A stretch of DNA of 64,000 nt from Adiantum capillus-veneris (GCA_014529385.2 CM043969.1:17654446-17718445), one strand, 5' to 3'; numbered from the stretch's first letter, positions 31,635 through 43,075 are shown. Notes: a model not told the origin generated them from the letters alone. Program-made: numbers and translations.

Positions 31635-33805
31635 TGTTAGCTGGTCGCCGTGACGGATATCTGCACAATAGCTTTCTGGCACTAACATAATGTCAATACT
31701 CATGGAAAGTGACTCGGATGGGGCACGGAGACTCTATGAGATCGTCAATCTCACAAAGTGAACCTTAACAAGCAAACACACTAGCTCAACAAAAAAATCA
31801 ACACTCAATGATCAGGGAAATCTATCTATGTCCTTTCTCACAGCTCTACGTCATCATGCCATTTCGGCACTTGAATGGACTCGAAATGCAACAAAACTTT
31901 AGGAGGAGGTCTAGGACACTTAGGAGCACTATCCTAACAAGTTTGGTTGCAATTCGACAAGGTACCAAAATCATGATCCATCATGAAAAAGGTCATGAAA
32001 ACTACAACAAAACATGCCAGAAATGTCGTCCTATTGTCTAAGAACACTCTCCTATGGTCAAAACGATTATAAATAATGATTTAACACTAGAATGGTAACA
32101 GGACACTTTTATGTCCTTGGACACTTTTGTGTCCTGTTAAGTGACCATTACTCGAATTATTTGAAGAGTATGAAAATGAATTTCTAGGTGCTATATATTC
32201 ACAAAGTTTCCTTATGAGTTGAAAAAAACTTAGCATTTTTTTTTGAGTATCGATCTCACCATTAACCTTACTCTTGCACAACATTTTTGAACCTAAACTG
32301 TGTGAAAAAACGGGTCCTGTTTTTCGCTTTTTTCAATTTTTGGCAACTATACCACTCTAAACTTCATGTTTGTGAGGTTTAGATGGTTAGAGATTAGGCA
32401 TTCATAGTTCTCAACATGTTTTGATGCTTGTAGGGAGAGCTAAGTGTTAAATTGAAAGTTATGACCAATTTACAAGATTTGCATAATCCTGTTTTTTGGC
32501 CAAAATTAGCACTTTTATGATTTTTTTGGTGGCTTTCTTGATATCCAAATTCAATTCTGATTGTGTAAGTGTAATGTATAACATAAAGCTAATCTTCTTT
32601 GAGTTTTGGGAGACCTAATATGCTATATAGCATAGTATATGATGATGGTTGAGTTTTTTGATTGCTGAAGAATACGATTCATTTTAGAGTAGCAAGTATA
32701 ACTTTCTCAATACTGCTAGTTTCTATGGGTTTCTAGAGGTCATAATGCTAAACCTAGTTTTTTCATGTTTGCTGTATTTAGCACTTTATCATTGCCCCCA
32801 AGGTTCCAATTGTAAGAGATCCATTATTCTTTTGACATGCTCCATGGCTCCTTTTGAATCTAGAGGCCCAAAGGGAACTAAGAAAACATGTATATAGTAT
32901 CTGTATTGAGCGTGACTATAGAAACTTTGATGATAGGTCCGCAGAATGGTAAAAATGCAACTTTTTTGTACCTATTTTTTTTGCCCAAAAAAAAATTAGT
33001 GAGGTAAAAGCAACCATATGTTTTGGTCACCAACCCATTGAAGTTAACGGGGAATTTTATCTCATGTCCTACAAAAATCTCCACTCTTATTTATATGCAA
33101 TCAACCGTAAGAAATTGTTGTTTTTGGGCAAAATGCACTGGTCCATCAACTTTGGAGGCTTGTAGTGACCAAGGGATGAGAAAAATTACAAGTTTCTCAT
33201 TTTTTCCATATGTTGTAGTTATTGAACTATAAGCTCATAAAAGGATTTTTCAAAATGAGTGGATCTACTATGGTTTTGGAAATTTTTCCCAAAACCCTGA
33301 AAGGATACTTTTATGTCTTGTTAGGTTACCATTCTAGTGTTAAGCACTCAAATCTGCATTTACAGCTCACAGACGTGTAGTCGCGAACCTCAACAAAACT
33401 GACAATGCTTACACTTGAATTAAAGAGCAAAGAGAGAGGAACACAATGCAACTTTTGGATCCAAAAATGGATTACCCAATCATTAGTTGCGATGATTATA
33501 AGGTGGAGCAGCTCATAGCTTGAGCGTATATTTTTTGAGCTCCCTTCTTCTTTTAAAAATAAGCTTCCTTTCACATTAAAGTTATTGATCCTTATACTTA
33601 GGGCATTCTAAATGGCCAGTGACCAGCTCACACGGACCTTTACAAATATCATTACAGCACTACAACTCAGGGGATCGATCCACTACTCTATAATCAGGAT
33701 TACACAGAGTATTACTACACTACCTTGGACAATTAATAGAGTAAATATGTGGTGTCCGGCTACGTTTCCGGCCAGGTGGGCACCCGTTTGTTTTGTCTTC
33801 AAACA
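31635..33805 (-). repeat. 5' LTR of the minus-strand element, carrying a TTAA insertion
   Basis: Matches 20,154-21,061 from TGTTAGCTGGTCGCCG to CTTCAAACA, apart from the insertion at 32,085-33,344. The minus-strand promoter would lie here. The short clear junctions of LTR/insert/LTR make this a solid call. Confidence 0.92.
32085..33340. mobile_element. piggyBac-like non-autonomous DNA transposon (1,256 bp)
   Basis: Perfect 15-bp terminal inverted repeats CACTAGAATGGTAAC (32,085-32,099) and its complement (33,326-33,340), flanked on both sides by TTAA (32,081-32,084 and 33,341-33,344). The empty site is visible in the other LTR (AATGATTTAAACACTC near 20,606). Subterminal GGACACTTTTATGTCCT-type repeats occur near both ends. 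TTAA duplication with terminal CAC/CCC is the hallmark of the piggyBac superfamily. No transposase is recognisable inside, so it would depend on a transposase elsewhere. Confidence 0.82.
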
Positions 33806-34640
33806 GAACATATACTTAGCTGAACTAGAAGAGGAATCAAACTCGGCATACATTGCCACTAACCTCACAAAAGAGGAATAGCAGCTTTTGATAGCAACAC
33901 TCAAAGAGTATAGAAACATGTTTGCATGGTCCTACAAAGACCTTAAGGGTGTAGATCAAAATATCTATCAACACACAAAACCCCCTTAAGAGTGATGCAA
34001 AACCTCACAGACAATATCCCTATACTTATGATGCAACTTTTACGAAAAATATGAAGGAGGAGATAGACAAGCTTAAAGAAACAAAGTTTATCTCTAAGAT
34101 TAAGCACACAAATTAGATTTCTCTAACTGTGGTAGTACCCAAGAAAAACATAAAGTTACAAGTATGTGTGTATCTCAAACAGGTGAACGTAGCTACTATA
34201 AGAGACACCTATCCCTTGCCTATTACAAATCATGCATAAGAATGAGTTGCAGACAAGGAAACTTATATGATTTGATGGCTTTTCAAGCTATAACTAGCTT
34301 GCTATAAAGCTTGAGGATCAACATTAGACAACTTTTGCTATAGGATTATATAGTATTTCCATTTGGCTTAATCAATGCACTTGAGACATTCCAAAGGCTG
34401 ATGAGTCATGCTTTTAAAGAGTATCTAGGAAAATTCTTAGAAATTTACATGGACAAATTATGCATGCATTCTCTACTGAGAGAAGAGCACATAGAGCACT
34501 TGAAAAAGATCTTTGAGAAGTGTAGAATATATCTTTATCTGCTTAAATCCATAGAAATGTGTCTTTATGGTAAGACAAAGAAAAATTATAGGGTATATCA
34601 TGTCTAAGGATGGAATTCCTATGGATCTTGAGAAGATCCA
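33806..34640 (+). pseudogene. Ty3/gypsy reverse transcriptase, decayed
   Basis: Starts directly at the LTR end with YLAELEEESNSAYIATNLT and TLKEYRNMFAWSYKDLKGVD, the usual RT entry. Later pieces: RDTYPLPI-like text near 34,205, FPFGLINALETFQRLMSHAF (finger/palm region) and LEIYMDKLCMHSLL, in which the catalytic YxDD box reads Y-M-D-K. Numerous stops and shifts. RT copies element RNA into DNA; this copy is dead. Confidence 0.8.
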
Positions 34641-35250
34641 AGTGATTGTTTCTCTACCACAACCTACAAAAGTTAGGGAGGTACAAGTCTCTATGGGCCA
34701 TTCTGGATATTATCGATGATTCATTTATAGCCAAACCTCTCTACTCTCTTATCACAAAATTTGACTGGGCCAATGTATGTGAGGAAAGATTCAAGACAAT
34801 CAAGCAAAGATTGATTTTTGGTTCAATTTTGAAATATCTCAATTGGACAAATATTTTCAATGTCCACATCAATGCATCACCTTATTGTATAGGATGCATT
34901 TTAGCACAACATGGAGAGAACAACATGAATTTTTCTATAAGTTATTTAGCAAACAGTTGAACAGTGTAGAAAATAATTATACAACCATGGAGAGATAAGG
35001 ATTAGGTATGGTTTATGCTATGAAGAAGTCCAGACACTACCTTCTTGAAAACAATTTTGTATTTTTAAATCACCAAGCACTATTGTACTTGGTGAAAACA
35101 CCTTGTAATACAGGGGGGTTCATCATATTGCTTGAGTTTGATTTCACCATGGTGGTGAGGAAGGGAAAAAATCATCAGAGGGTTGACTATTTGTTGAGAC
35201 TGACTCATGGAGAAGCACCCACTAAAGTTGATAATCATTGAATTTCATAT
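34640..35250 (+). pseudogene. RT connection and RNase H, decayed
   Basis: FNVHINASPYCIGCILAQHG corresponds to FHVHVDASNFAIGCILTQPG at base ~130 of the window, with the catalytic Asp replaced by Asn. VYAMKKSRHYLLENNFVF, NHQALLYLVKTP and ILLEFDFTMVVRKGKNHQRV follow in order, ending near LLRLTHGEAP. Same family as the element at the window start. Confidence 0.82.
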
Positions 35251-35299
35251 CTTTTTAATGTTGAGATCGTGCCAAGGTGAATTGAACATGTAATACCTT

Positions 35300-36010
35300 T
35301 GCTCACCATTGGATAATTACAAATTGAAAGGCATATATTCATCATTGAGAACACCAAAACACTCGTGCTAATAGTTAGAAGGCTATAGAAGTAGGAATGG
35401 ATGGAATATTAAGGATATGTATAGATACAAATGAGAGGCACGTGCATTTGAGCCAAGTTTATATACAAAAAATAGGAATTCACAATTGAAAACACAAACA
35501 TACCAGAGATTGATGAGAATAGGTGTCTATTGGCCTAACATATAGAAAACTATTCATCAGTACTTTAGTTTATGTGACGTTTGTGAAATCCATGTACTTG
35601 TAGAACATGTGACACTATTCAAAATCACGGTAGTAAGTGGAGCTTGTACATTGTGGATTACCTCACGACGAGAGCCTTGCCAGGGGGGTTGAGCAAAGCA
35701 AGGATAAAATCCATTCACACAAAAGAAGAGAAGTACGTATTGATTGAAAATTATCTCTACAGGAGGGGAAAGGACGATCAACTAATGGATGTGTGCCACA
35801 AAAGGTGAATACATTTTGATTCTCAAGAAAGCTCATCCTGGACAAGCAAGTGAATATTTTTTTGCTGACAAAACTACGAAAGAAATTCTTGTTGCAAGAA
35901 TTTTGTGGCCTACCTTGTTCATGGATGTTGAAGCATATCTAAATGTGACAAGCGCCAACAAACAAAGGTACCTACGCGGGCGGAGAGACAAGACATCTCT
36001 ATGACCAATG
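35300..36010 (+). pseudogene. Integrase N-terminus with two H2C2 modules, decayed
   Basis: First module in pieces: NERHVHLSQVYIQKIGIH, then YQRLMRIGVYWPN and LCDVCEIH (Cys pair). Then a spacer (EHVTLFKITVVSGA; DYLTTRALPGGLSKARI; YVLIENYLYRRGKDDQL) and a second module: KKAHPGQASEYFFADKTTKE, ARILWPTLFMDVEAYL and a lost Cys pair before NKQRY. The order module-spacer-module equals that at 653-1,720, so the duplication predates both copies. Confidence 0.6.
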
Positions 36011-36490
36011 ATGGGGACAAGAGAATTTGACAAATGGGGGATAGATTTTGTCGGGCCTATAACACAGCCAACATATCACACACATGTTAGTACATTATAG
36101 TGGCCACATATTATTTGACCAAATGGGTTGAAGAAAAATATACACAAAAAAAAGATACAAAAACAACAGTGAAATTCTTGTACGATAATATCTTTACAAG
36201 ATATGTGCTACCGATTGAGATAGTTAACAACACAGGGACTCACTTTATAAATGAAGCAACTGAATTCTTGTTAGATGAATTCATGGTAATTTATCACAAA
36301 TCAAAACCCTATCACTCAAGCTAATGGATAGGTTAAGAGCACAAACAAAATCCTATGCGTGGTTCTCACAAAGATAGTGAGTGAATCAAGAGACAATTGG
36401 GACCAAAAGCTACATTCACCTTTATGGGCATACCGAATAGCTTACAAAACAGCGATCAAAACAATGCCTTTTGTTATGGTGTTTGTTCTT
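36010..36490 (+). pseudogene. Integrase core, 5' portion, ending at a 14.4-kb insertion
   Basis: KWGIDFVGPI (Asp), YYLTKWVEEKYTQKKDTKTT, then IVNNTGTHFINEATEFLLDE where the second catalytic Asp (SDRGTHF in the other copy) is lost, and AYRIAYKTAIKTMPFVMVF-like text. The frame stops matching at about 36,490 (PFVMVFVL). The expected next residues (AILPIEFLIP) are found at 50,866 as AILIIGFLIPMLRIAK. Confidence 0.75.
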
Positions 36491-36869
36491 AAACGGTTGT
36501 ATTATGCGATACCTATCTTTATTTGGTTGTAATATACGGTGCCACATCAACAAAAACACCATTTTGTATAATTTCTTAAAAAATTAATCAAAAAATATTT
36601 TGACTGAAATATACATATTGATCAAAATATAGTTCTTTATAGATGTGAAAAACCGACTATTTTCCTCATTTTTTTGAGCTCTCTTCTTCTCTTATGAAAA
36701 GAGCGCTTCAAGGTCATCTTTAGGTGAGCTTTAAAACTTCAAAAAAAAATAAAAAATAATTGTAATCAATGATCAATTTAAGTAGAAAGTTAGAGCTTAG
36801 GGTAAAAAGTTAAATTAGTTAAATGTAGATTTAAGTGCTTTTTTAAGGTTATGGAGTTTTGAGTTTAAA

Positions 36870-37350
36870 ATTTACCAGCTTCGTGTGGAGTACATCTCAC
36901 ACTCAAAGGTAAATTAAGTAGAGTACTTAGTGATTGCTTGCCTTGTGGAGGAAACTCACACTTGGAAATGATTTAAGATAGTTAAAGTTAGTAGAGTGAT
37001 TGCTTGCTTTGTGTTGAATGATGTTCACACCTTGAAGTAACTTAGGTTAGATTTATCTAATGGTTGTCTGTCGTGTGTAGAGTAATACTCACATTGGAGG
37101 CAATTTAGGTAGATTTGATAATAATCTCTTGCTTTGCGTAGAGGTATTCTCACACTTGGAAGAGATTTAGATAAGCAATGAATTATGATTGCCTGCCATG
37201 TGTAGAGTTACACTCACACTTAGAGGTAATTTAGGTAGGATAAAGATATATTGCTTTGTGTAGAGTTTACTCACACTTGGAAGTTGCTGAGATAGATTAA
37301 GTGATTTTTTATCATGATTCATATATAGAGTGAAAACTCACACTTGAAAA
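36870..37350. repeat. Minisatellite, ~62-bp unit
   Basis: About seven degenerate units with the core TTGCTTTGTGTAGAGT...ACTCACACTTGGAAG...TTTAGGTAGA, starting near 36,870 and spaced 58-67 bp. Each unit contains a short TGTG(T)AGAG / CTCACAC hairpin. Confidence 0.85.
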
Positions 37351-37568
37351 AATATATATTTTTGGTATTTAGAATTTAAAGAGGTTAAAAATCTATGTTC
37401 TTTTGAAAACGATAGTGAATATAGTAATGTAAATGGTATGAGAGTTTGATTTTAGATGTGTATTTAGTAAATAATGTTCTTTGAGTTTGCAGAGAAGATG
37501 GTGAAAGGATATGAGTCCTACCATAGCCCGAGCAAGATTTTGCGAGCAAAGCAAAACTCGAGCGAAGA

Positions 37569-38697
37569 TCTATAGTTTCCCTTGTACATGAAGCACTATT
37601 TCAAAAATAATCATAAACCTTCACGGCACCTCACATGAGGATTTTAAACCTTAACCAAATCCATCAAAACAATACATACTAATCCACAATCCAAAATATT
37701 AGAACATCTGTAGTTGTGGTATTATCACCGCTCGCCATAACCATTATGCCTGCTCTCACGAAAAACAAAGCAAAACAAACAAAGTACTTAAAAAAAATAA
37801 TTGGACATAGTTTCCCTTGTATATGAAGCACTATTTCAAAAATAACCATAAACCTTCAGAGCACCTCACATGAGGATTTTAAATCTTAACCAAATCCATC
37901 AAAATAGTACATACTACTTATCCACAATCCAAAATATTAGAACATCAGTATTTGTGGTATTATCACCGCTTGAAAAAATAATAAAAATGGCCATAACCAT
38001 TATGCCTCCTTCCACAAAAAACAAAGCAAAAAAAAGAAAATACTTTTTAAAAAAATTGGACATAGTTTCCCTTGTATATGAAGCACTATTTCAAAAATAA
38101 CCATAAACCTTCACAGCACCTCACATGAGGATTTTAAATCTTAACCAAATCCATCAAAATAGTACATACTACTTATCCACAATCCAAAATATTAGAACAT
38201 CAGTATTTGTGATATTATCACCGCTTGAAAAAATAATAAAAATGGCCATAATCATTATGCCTCCTCTCACAAAAAACAAAGCAAAACAAAAAAAGTACTT
38301 TTAAAACAAATTGGACATAGTTTCCCTTGTATATGAAGCACTATTTCAAAAATAACCATAAACCTTCACGGCACCTCACATGAGGATTTTAAATCTTAAC
38401 CAAATCCATCAAAATAGTACATACTACTTATCCACAATCCAAAATATTAGAACATCAGTATTTGTGGTATTATCACCGTTTGAAAAAATAATAAAAATGG
38501 CCATAACCATTATGTCTCCTTTCACAAAAAAAAAAGCAAAACAAAGAAAGTACTTTAAAAAAAAATTGGACATAGTTTCCCTTGTACATGAAGCAATATT
38601 TCAAAAATAATCATAAGCCTTCACGGCACCTCACATGAGGATTTTAAACCTTAAACAAATCCATCAAAACAGTACATACTACTTATCCACAACAAGA
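37569..38697. repeat. 255-bp satellite, ~4.5 units
   Basis: TAGTTTCCCTTGTATATGAA recurs at about 37,571, 37,808, 38,063, 38,318 and 38,573. The first unit is about 236 bp, the others 255 bp, and sequence identity between units is high. Because 255 is divisible by three, identical 76-codon frames recur; this is a by-product of the period and not evidence of a gene. Confidence 0.92.
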
Positions 38698-38744
38698 CAT
38701 GAATTTGAATTTTAACATCCACCAATGTTATAAATCCATTGTTC

Positions 38745-38879
38745 TTATGATGACTCGCACTCATCATCGATGAATACGTTATGTCTCTGATACCTCTCAG
38801 GGATGCAAGAATTGTACCGCGTATCTGCTGCCATGGTTCTAGCCATCTGCTCTGCGTAGACCGGCAATGCACTTCCATT
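38745..38879 (-). other. Possible alternative last exon of the methylase-like gene
   Basis: Minus strand: after a pyrimidine run, SALPVYAEQMARTMAADTRY continues to ERYQRHNVFIDDECESS-stop. The polar C-terminal text looks coding and lies 140 bp beyond the stop of the main gene. Whether it is spliced to that gene is unknown. Confidence 0.3.
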
Positions 38880-39018
38880 AAAAAAAAAAGATTGTGAAGT
38901 TAAACACCAAACAAGTAATACAGGCAGTGTTGATGATCAATAAATACCAACGCTAATACAAAAATAGTGACAAGAAAGATGAGAGCAATGTCAATGTCAA
39001 AATTAAGAGGGGCCGTCA

Positions 39019-42000
39019 CTAGTCGTCAAAGGGATTGACACGCGATGGCATGTCACTCTCATCATCAATATCTAAAGAGGTGGACGCCTCCTCTCTGCCC
39101 CGCTTTCTAGGGCGAAGCAACGGTAACACATATCCTGAAATCAGTGGCTCATCAATGTCGACTGCAACACATGCTTGTCCTAAAGCCAAGCAAGCTGCTA
39201 GTACAGGATCTGTGCCACATCCAAGCTCTAAACAAATACCTCCTCGTCGGCAAAGCATCTCCACAAAACATGCAATGAAAGAATGGCTCCGTTACAGTCC
39301 TCCTCGCAATGGCTTGCCTGATAATGATCTAGCTTGAGAGAGCTCCGGAAGGTGATGCACCATAAAAGAATCCAAAGAGTGCATACCAAGACGGGAGAAC
39401 AAGACATCGCTTTCTGATACAAAGCAAGGTGGACGCATACCCACTCTGTGAATCATAAATAGCATAGAGCAATTACACTGCAAAACAAGACACACGATAA
39501 GAGCAAACAACAAGACAAAGTGCTGAAATATTGATGTAAAAACAAATGTATCACCTCCACACGACCACCAAAACTCTCCACATAACCATATGCTCCATGA
39601 TAGAGCACTACAATGCGACGATGAACCACCATCTCCGAAGCACGAGAAAATCTCTCCACCCAACCAACGGCCTCTCCTGTTATTTTAACTAAATATCAAT
39701 AATAAATACCACAAATATTACAATTTTGTTGCATGAATATAAACAAGATAGACCTGCAAAAGAAACCATGATCAACAGCCATCCAATATCCGCCAATGTG
39801 GAGAATGCCAAATGAACGCCAGCACGTACATGATCCTCAGTGAAAATGTCCCAACGAGGTGAAGTAGAGGAGCTTAAGAGGGACCCACCAAATGGAAGAT
39901 CTAAGAAAATCAAATCTGCAGCCCATGAAACTGATTTTGTGCCGCGGGTATACAAGATAGAGTCAGAGCGTGCCCGCACGAGATGCTCATGTACAGGGAC
40001 CCATGCAAGATTACGGATCCCCGCCCTATAGTCTGCAGCAATGGCAATGTAGTCCACAACAATAGCCATGCATCGAGTATCCATAGAACTAGAGAGACAA
40101 TGAGATGGAGACTCCATAATATAAACAAAAGAGATACTCCTTCGAGCCACGATCGTGCCAGGAGCAACTGAGACATTACAAGGAGGTTTAATAAGCCATG
40201 CATCAACCACGTGGAAGGAAAGCATTAACAAATGCAATTGTAGTTTACCTGGAGGTGGCTCCACCTCCTCGTCAATGATCTGATCCACAATCCTCTCCTT
40301 TTCCTTTTGTGAGTTGCGCATTGCTAAAATAGATAACTTCAATCAGAGCACTGTAACTTTTAGATAGGCAAATATGAGCATGATCAAACATACGTGCACG
40401 ACTCTCTTCTACTATGTCTGCTGGAGGAACCTTCATCGCAGCATCCTTCGATATCATCTCTTGTAGCTCTCTTTCACGTCCAAGAACATGGCCCTTCTCC
40501 ATATCTATCCACCATGGACAATTATCTATCTCCCAAGGAGTCAATGTGTGCATAGTAGAGGGATACATGCTTGTGTCTTGGATCGCTAGTTGAGTCCACT
40601 GTCTAGCCAGAAAGGGCATGGTAGGCAAGACACTCTTGGCAACCAAGAACATGAAGAATCTACAAAGGTCAATTAGGTGACACAAATGTTACGAAACAAT
40701 AACAACGAATATTATATATCTAAGTCAGTTAGTGATTCACCTGAAAGCCAAACGTTGTGATGCCATTCTCAATGTATCCACCTTCTTTAATGCCTGCTTA
40801 TCGATATCCTTAGTCTTCACTCCAAGAGACACCTCTATTGGAAATAGATAGGGCCTCGCCTCAAATTTAATTTCTTCAAAGTAGAATGCAAGAGTGCAGT
40901 CATGCTGCAAAGGCACCACGGCTGGCACATCCAAAAGATCTGACACAATCTGAAATGCCCTCTGAAAAACCCGAGCCAAAAAACCCTCTCTACGAAGCCA
41001 GCTACAATCCCAAATAAAAAGAGGAGACAAAGTTAGACTTTTATATAAAGGCATGATATATTTAGTACTTTTAATCTTAGCTATACTTACATGCGAAAGA
41101 CGTGATCTCCCTTTTTCAGACCATATGCACTCCTTGTAATCTTGTCTGCTTCTAATAATGAAACCCAATGAATCTTGTTTTGCACAGGGGCATCTTGAAG
41201 TGCTATTAAGTTCAGCTTCTCCAACGTAGCCCAACTATCAAGACCCCATTTCAAAGACAAAACTCTTGCTAGCCAATCCGTCCCATGATTGGGATCAACA
41301 ATGTTAAGTAACTGAAAAATTTAATATTGCATATGACAAGTACTTAAGTAACTTTTTGCACGTTTTTCTCAAGAGAATTCCATGAATTCATGTTATCTAC
41401 ATACCTTTCCAATTCAATCTTGATATTTGTGAGTAATTTCCTCACAAATTCTCTCTTCTTCTTTCTGATGCTCTTCCGCAGACAAGCTTTGAAATCATGC
41501 ATTTAAATGAGAGTAAAAATCATTTAGTCTGACACATACGTCATAGACCAATCTGCCAAGGTACCGTCGCATAAGTGGATACCAAGTTTCTGTACCTTTG
41601 GCATTCTTCTTCCATACAGCGGCAATAAGTTTTTGATCTCTATCTGGCAAACCCTTTAGATACATTTCATGGTCCGCTGTACAAATTGTTAAGTATGGAG
41701 CCTGATTTACCCTTGTAATTTTCTGTGGTAAAAGCTCACATTTGTAAGGCCCTCATTATGAGAAGAAGCCATCGTGTGTGAAGTAAAATCACTCATCGGA
41801 AACCAAAATTTTCACAGTCCAAAATCAGGGGCAACTTTTTTTCCCTCACCGGAATATTCCTTTTTCGCCGGAATATTATGGCCGGACGACGGCCGGAAAG
41901 TGGTCGGAAAATAACCGTCGGTTGGTCGGTGGGCCGATAGTTAGTGGCCGGTGGCCGAATTCAATGGCCGGTGGCCGAATTTAAAAGCGGACTTGTCTTT

Positions 42001-43075
42001 TCAAGGGCGGCCACACATGGGCAAATTGGAGGGTCCGATTTGGACTTATTCACACAAGGGCGGCTACACATGGCTGCCTCTCATAAGAGAGGACAACCCT
42101 TTTGGCCTATAAAAGAAGGCCATTTCTATACACATTTCATAGTGTGAAGTTGATGCAACAAGGTGAGTGTGAGGTAGTGAGAGTGAAGCAAGGCGGGAGC
42201 TCCATTAAGGGTATAATCCCTTTGTAAACTACTTCTTGTTTTGAAGTACTAAAGCCATTGAGTGGCTGCTTTCCCGTGGACGTAGCCCACATTGGGTGAA
42301 CCACGTATATCGTGTGTACTCTCTCTCTCTCTCTCTACTCTATAATCTCGTGTATGTAAATATGTCTCTCTCCATTAAGTAATCTACTCAATTATCTATT
42401 TAGCTACGTCTTATTTCCTAACACAAATATGTGTCGTATTGACAATCTCATCACGAAGATGAGTGAAAACAAGAGCATGAGTGTTCATGCTGCATTGAAA
42501 GACCAAAAAACCATTTGATACTCACATTCAAGTGTTATCAAAGATAGAAGAAACATCAACACTTACAAGTTCATTCGTTGTAAACTGCTTAGCAAGGCAA
42601 TCTCTGGCACCTTAGTGGGATCTATAATGGTGCATAGGACTCGACAGTGTTTCTCCTGCAGTGGAGAACTTATCTTTTATCGCTTCCCTCCAAGCCATGG
42701 TGCGATGATTCCCTTCCCAAACATAGAACATGTGATTTGTAAGATCTTGAAACTTTCTTTGTTTTTTTAACTCGGCTTCAAATTCTTCATTGATTTCATT
42801 CCAAAGAGGATCCCATGTAGCCTTTATCTCATCGAGAACATTCACAAAGTCAAACTTCAAACAACATTCACAGCACATGGACATCAATACAAAAATGAAA
42901 AGTGTTAACACATACCATTCACAAAACTCTCCTCTCTTTTGCATGTTACCAAAGAGACAATGAATGCTCCTTTCTCTGGCATATAATCTTCTTTTGCAAA
43001 GGCCTCCTTCAATCCACTGAGATCATCTCTCAAACCTCTCACTCTTGCATATATAAGTGAAAAAGTCTTAGAAGC
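39019..43075 (-). pseudogene. Multi-exon gene with ParB-like GNHR motif and DNA-methylase-like domain
   Basis: Exons inferred from reading frame plus GT/AG sites (minus strand): 43,075-42,916; 42,854-42,567; 42,489-41,540 (with a solo LTR inside); a short one near 41,475-41,400; 41,311-41,091; 41,001-40,741; 40,659-40,394; 40,323-40,249; 40,167-39,754; 39,676-39,555; ~39,480-39,019. Exon 2 has TNHMFYVWEGNHRTMAWREA then HCRVLCTIIDPTKVPEI and LLSSLQRMN, in the style of ParB/Srx domains (GxHR, then an N-R-x motif). Exon 9 has SWAADLIFLDLPFGGS, in the place of the DPPY motif IV; the last exon has KPLRGG, then GGICLELGCGTDPVLAACLA and CVAVDID, a motif I. Motif IV before motif I is the permuted order of beta-class amino-methyltransferases. 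The central region (WLRREGFLARVFQRAFQIVS, TPWEIDNCPWWIDMEKGHVL) is unassigned. A frameshift in exon 2, one in exon 4 and a TAA at 39,292-39,294 suggest a recently dead gene. ParB-methylase fusion is common in bacteria and phages. Confidence 0.55.
41687..42423 (+). mobile_element. Solo Ty1/copia-type LTR with 5-bp target duplication
   Basis: Begins TGTTAAGTATGG and ends TTTCCTAACA; flanked by CAAAT on both sides (41,682-41,686 and 42,424-42,428). It contains GTGGACGTAGCCCACATTGG and a (CT)n run before the 3' end, typical of plant copia LTRs. Removing it restores ACACATATTTGTACAGCGG on the minus strand, which reads through in frame as NTTHICTADHEMYLKG. It is left over from LTR-LTR recombination. 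Confidence 0.92.

Larger units (their letters stand above)
20154..33805 (-). mobile_element. Non-autonomous Ty3/gypsy-type LTR retrotransposon (gag + proteases, no RT/IN)
   Basis: Bounded by two LTRs (20,154-21,061 and 31,635-33,805, the latter with a later 1.26-kb insertion), with ends TGTT...AACA. On the minus strand the order is 5' LTR, tRNA-Asp primer site, leader with eight palindromes, gag with three zinc knuckles, coiled-coil linker, retropepsin (DSGA), linker domain, degenerate second retropepsin, Trp/Gln-rich repeats, foldback sequence, stem-loop, polypurine tract, 3' LTR. No RT, RNase H or integrase motif was found in any frame. A related autonomous copy elsewhere in the window has RT-RNase H-integrase between the linker domain and the second protease, so a deletion of that part would explain this element. 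Confidence 0.85.

Noticed and set aside
33806-33810. Target-site duplication of the minus-strand LTR element
   Set aside because: Left ATGCA and right GAACA do not match; mutation or rearrangement may have removed it.
37870-38610. Repeated 76-codon frames as small genes
   Set aside because: They recur because the satellite period (255 bp) is a multiple of three; no initiation context or motif.
39035-39337. + strand open frame over the methylase-like gene
   Set aside because: Antisense to the GxG-containing exon, which has splice sites and motif content.
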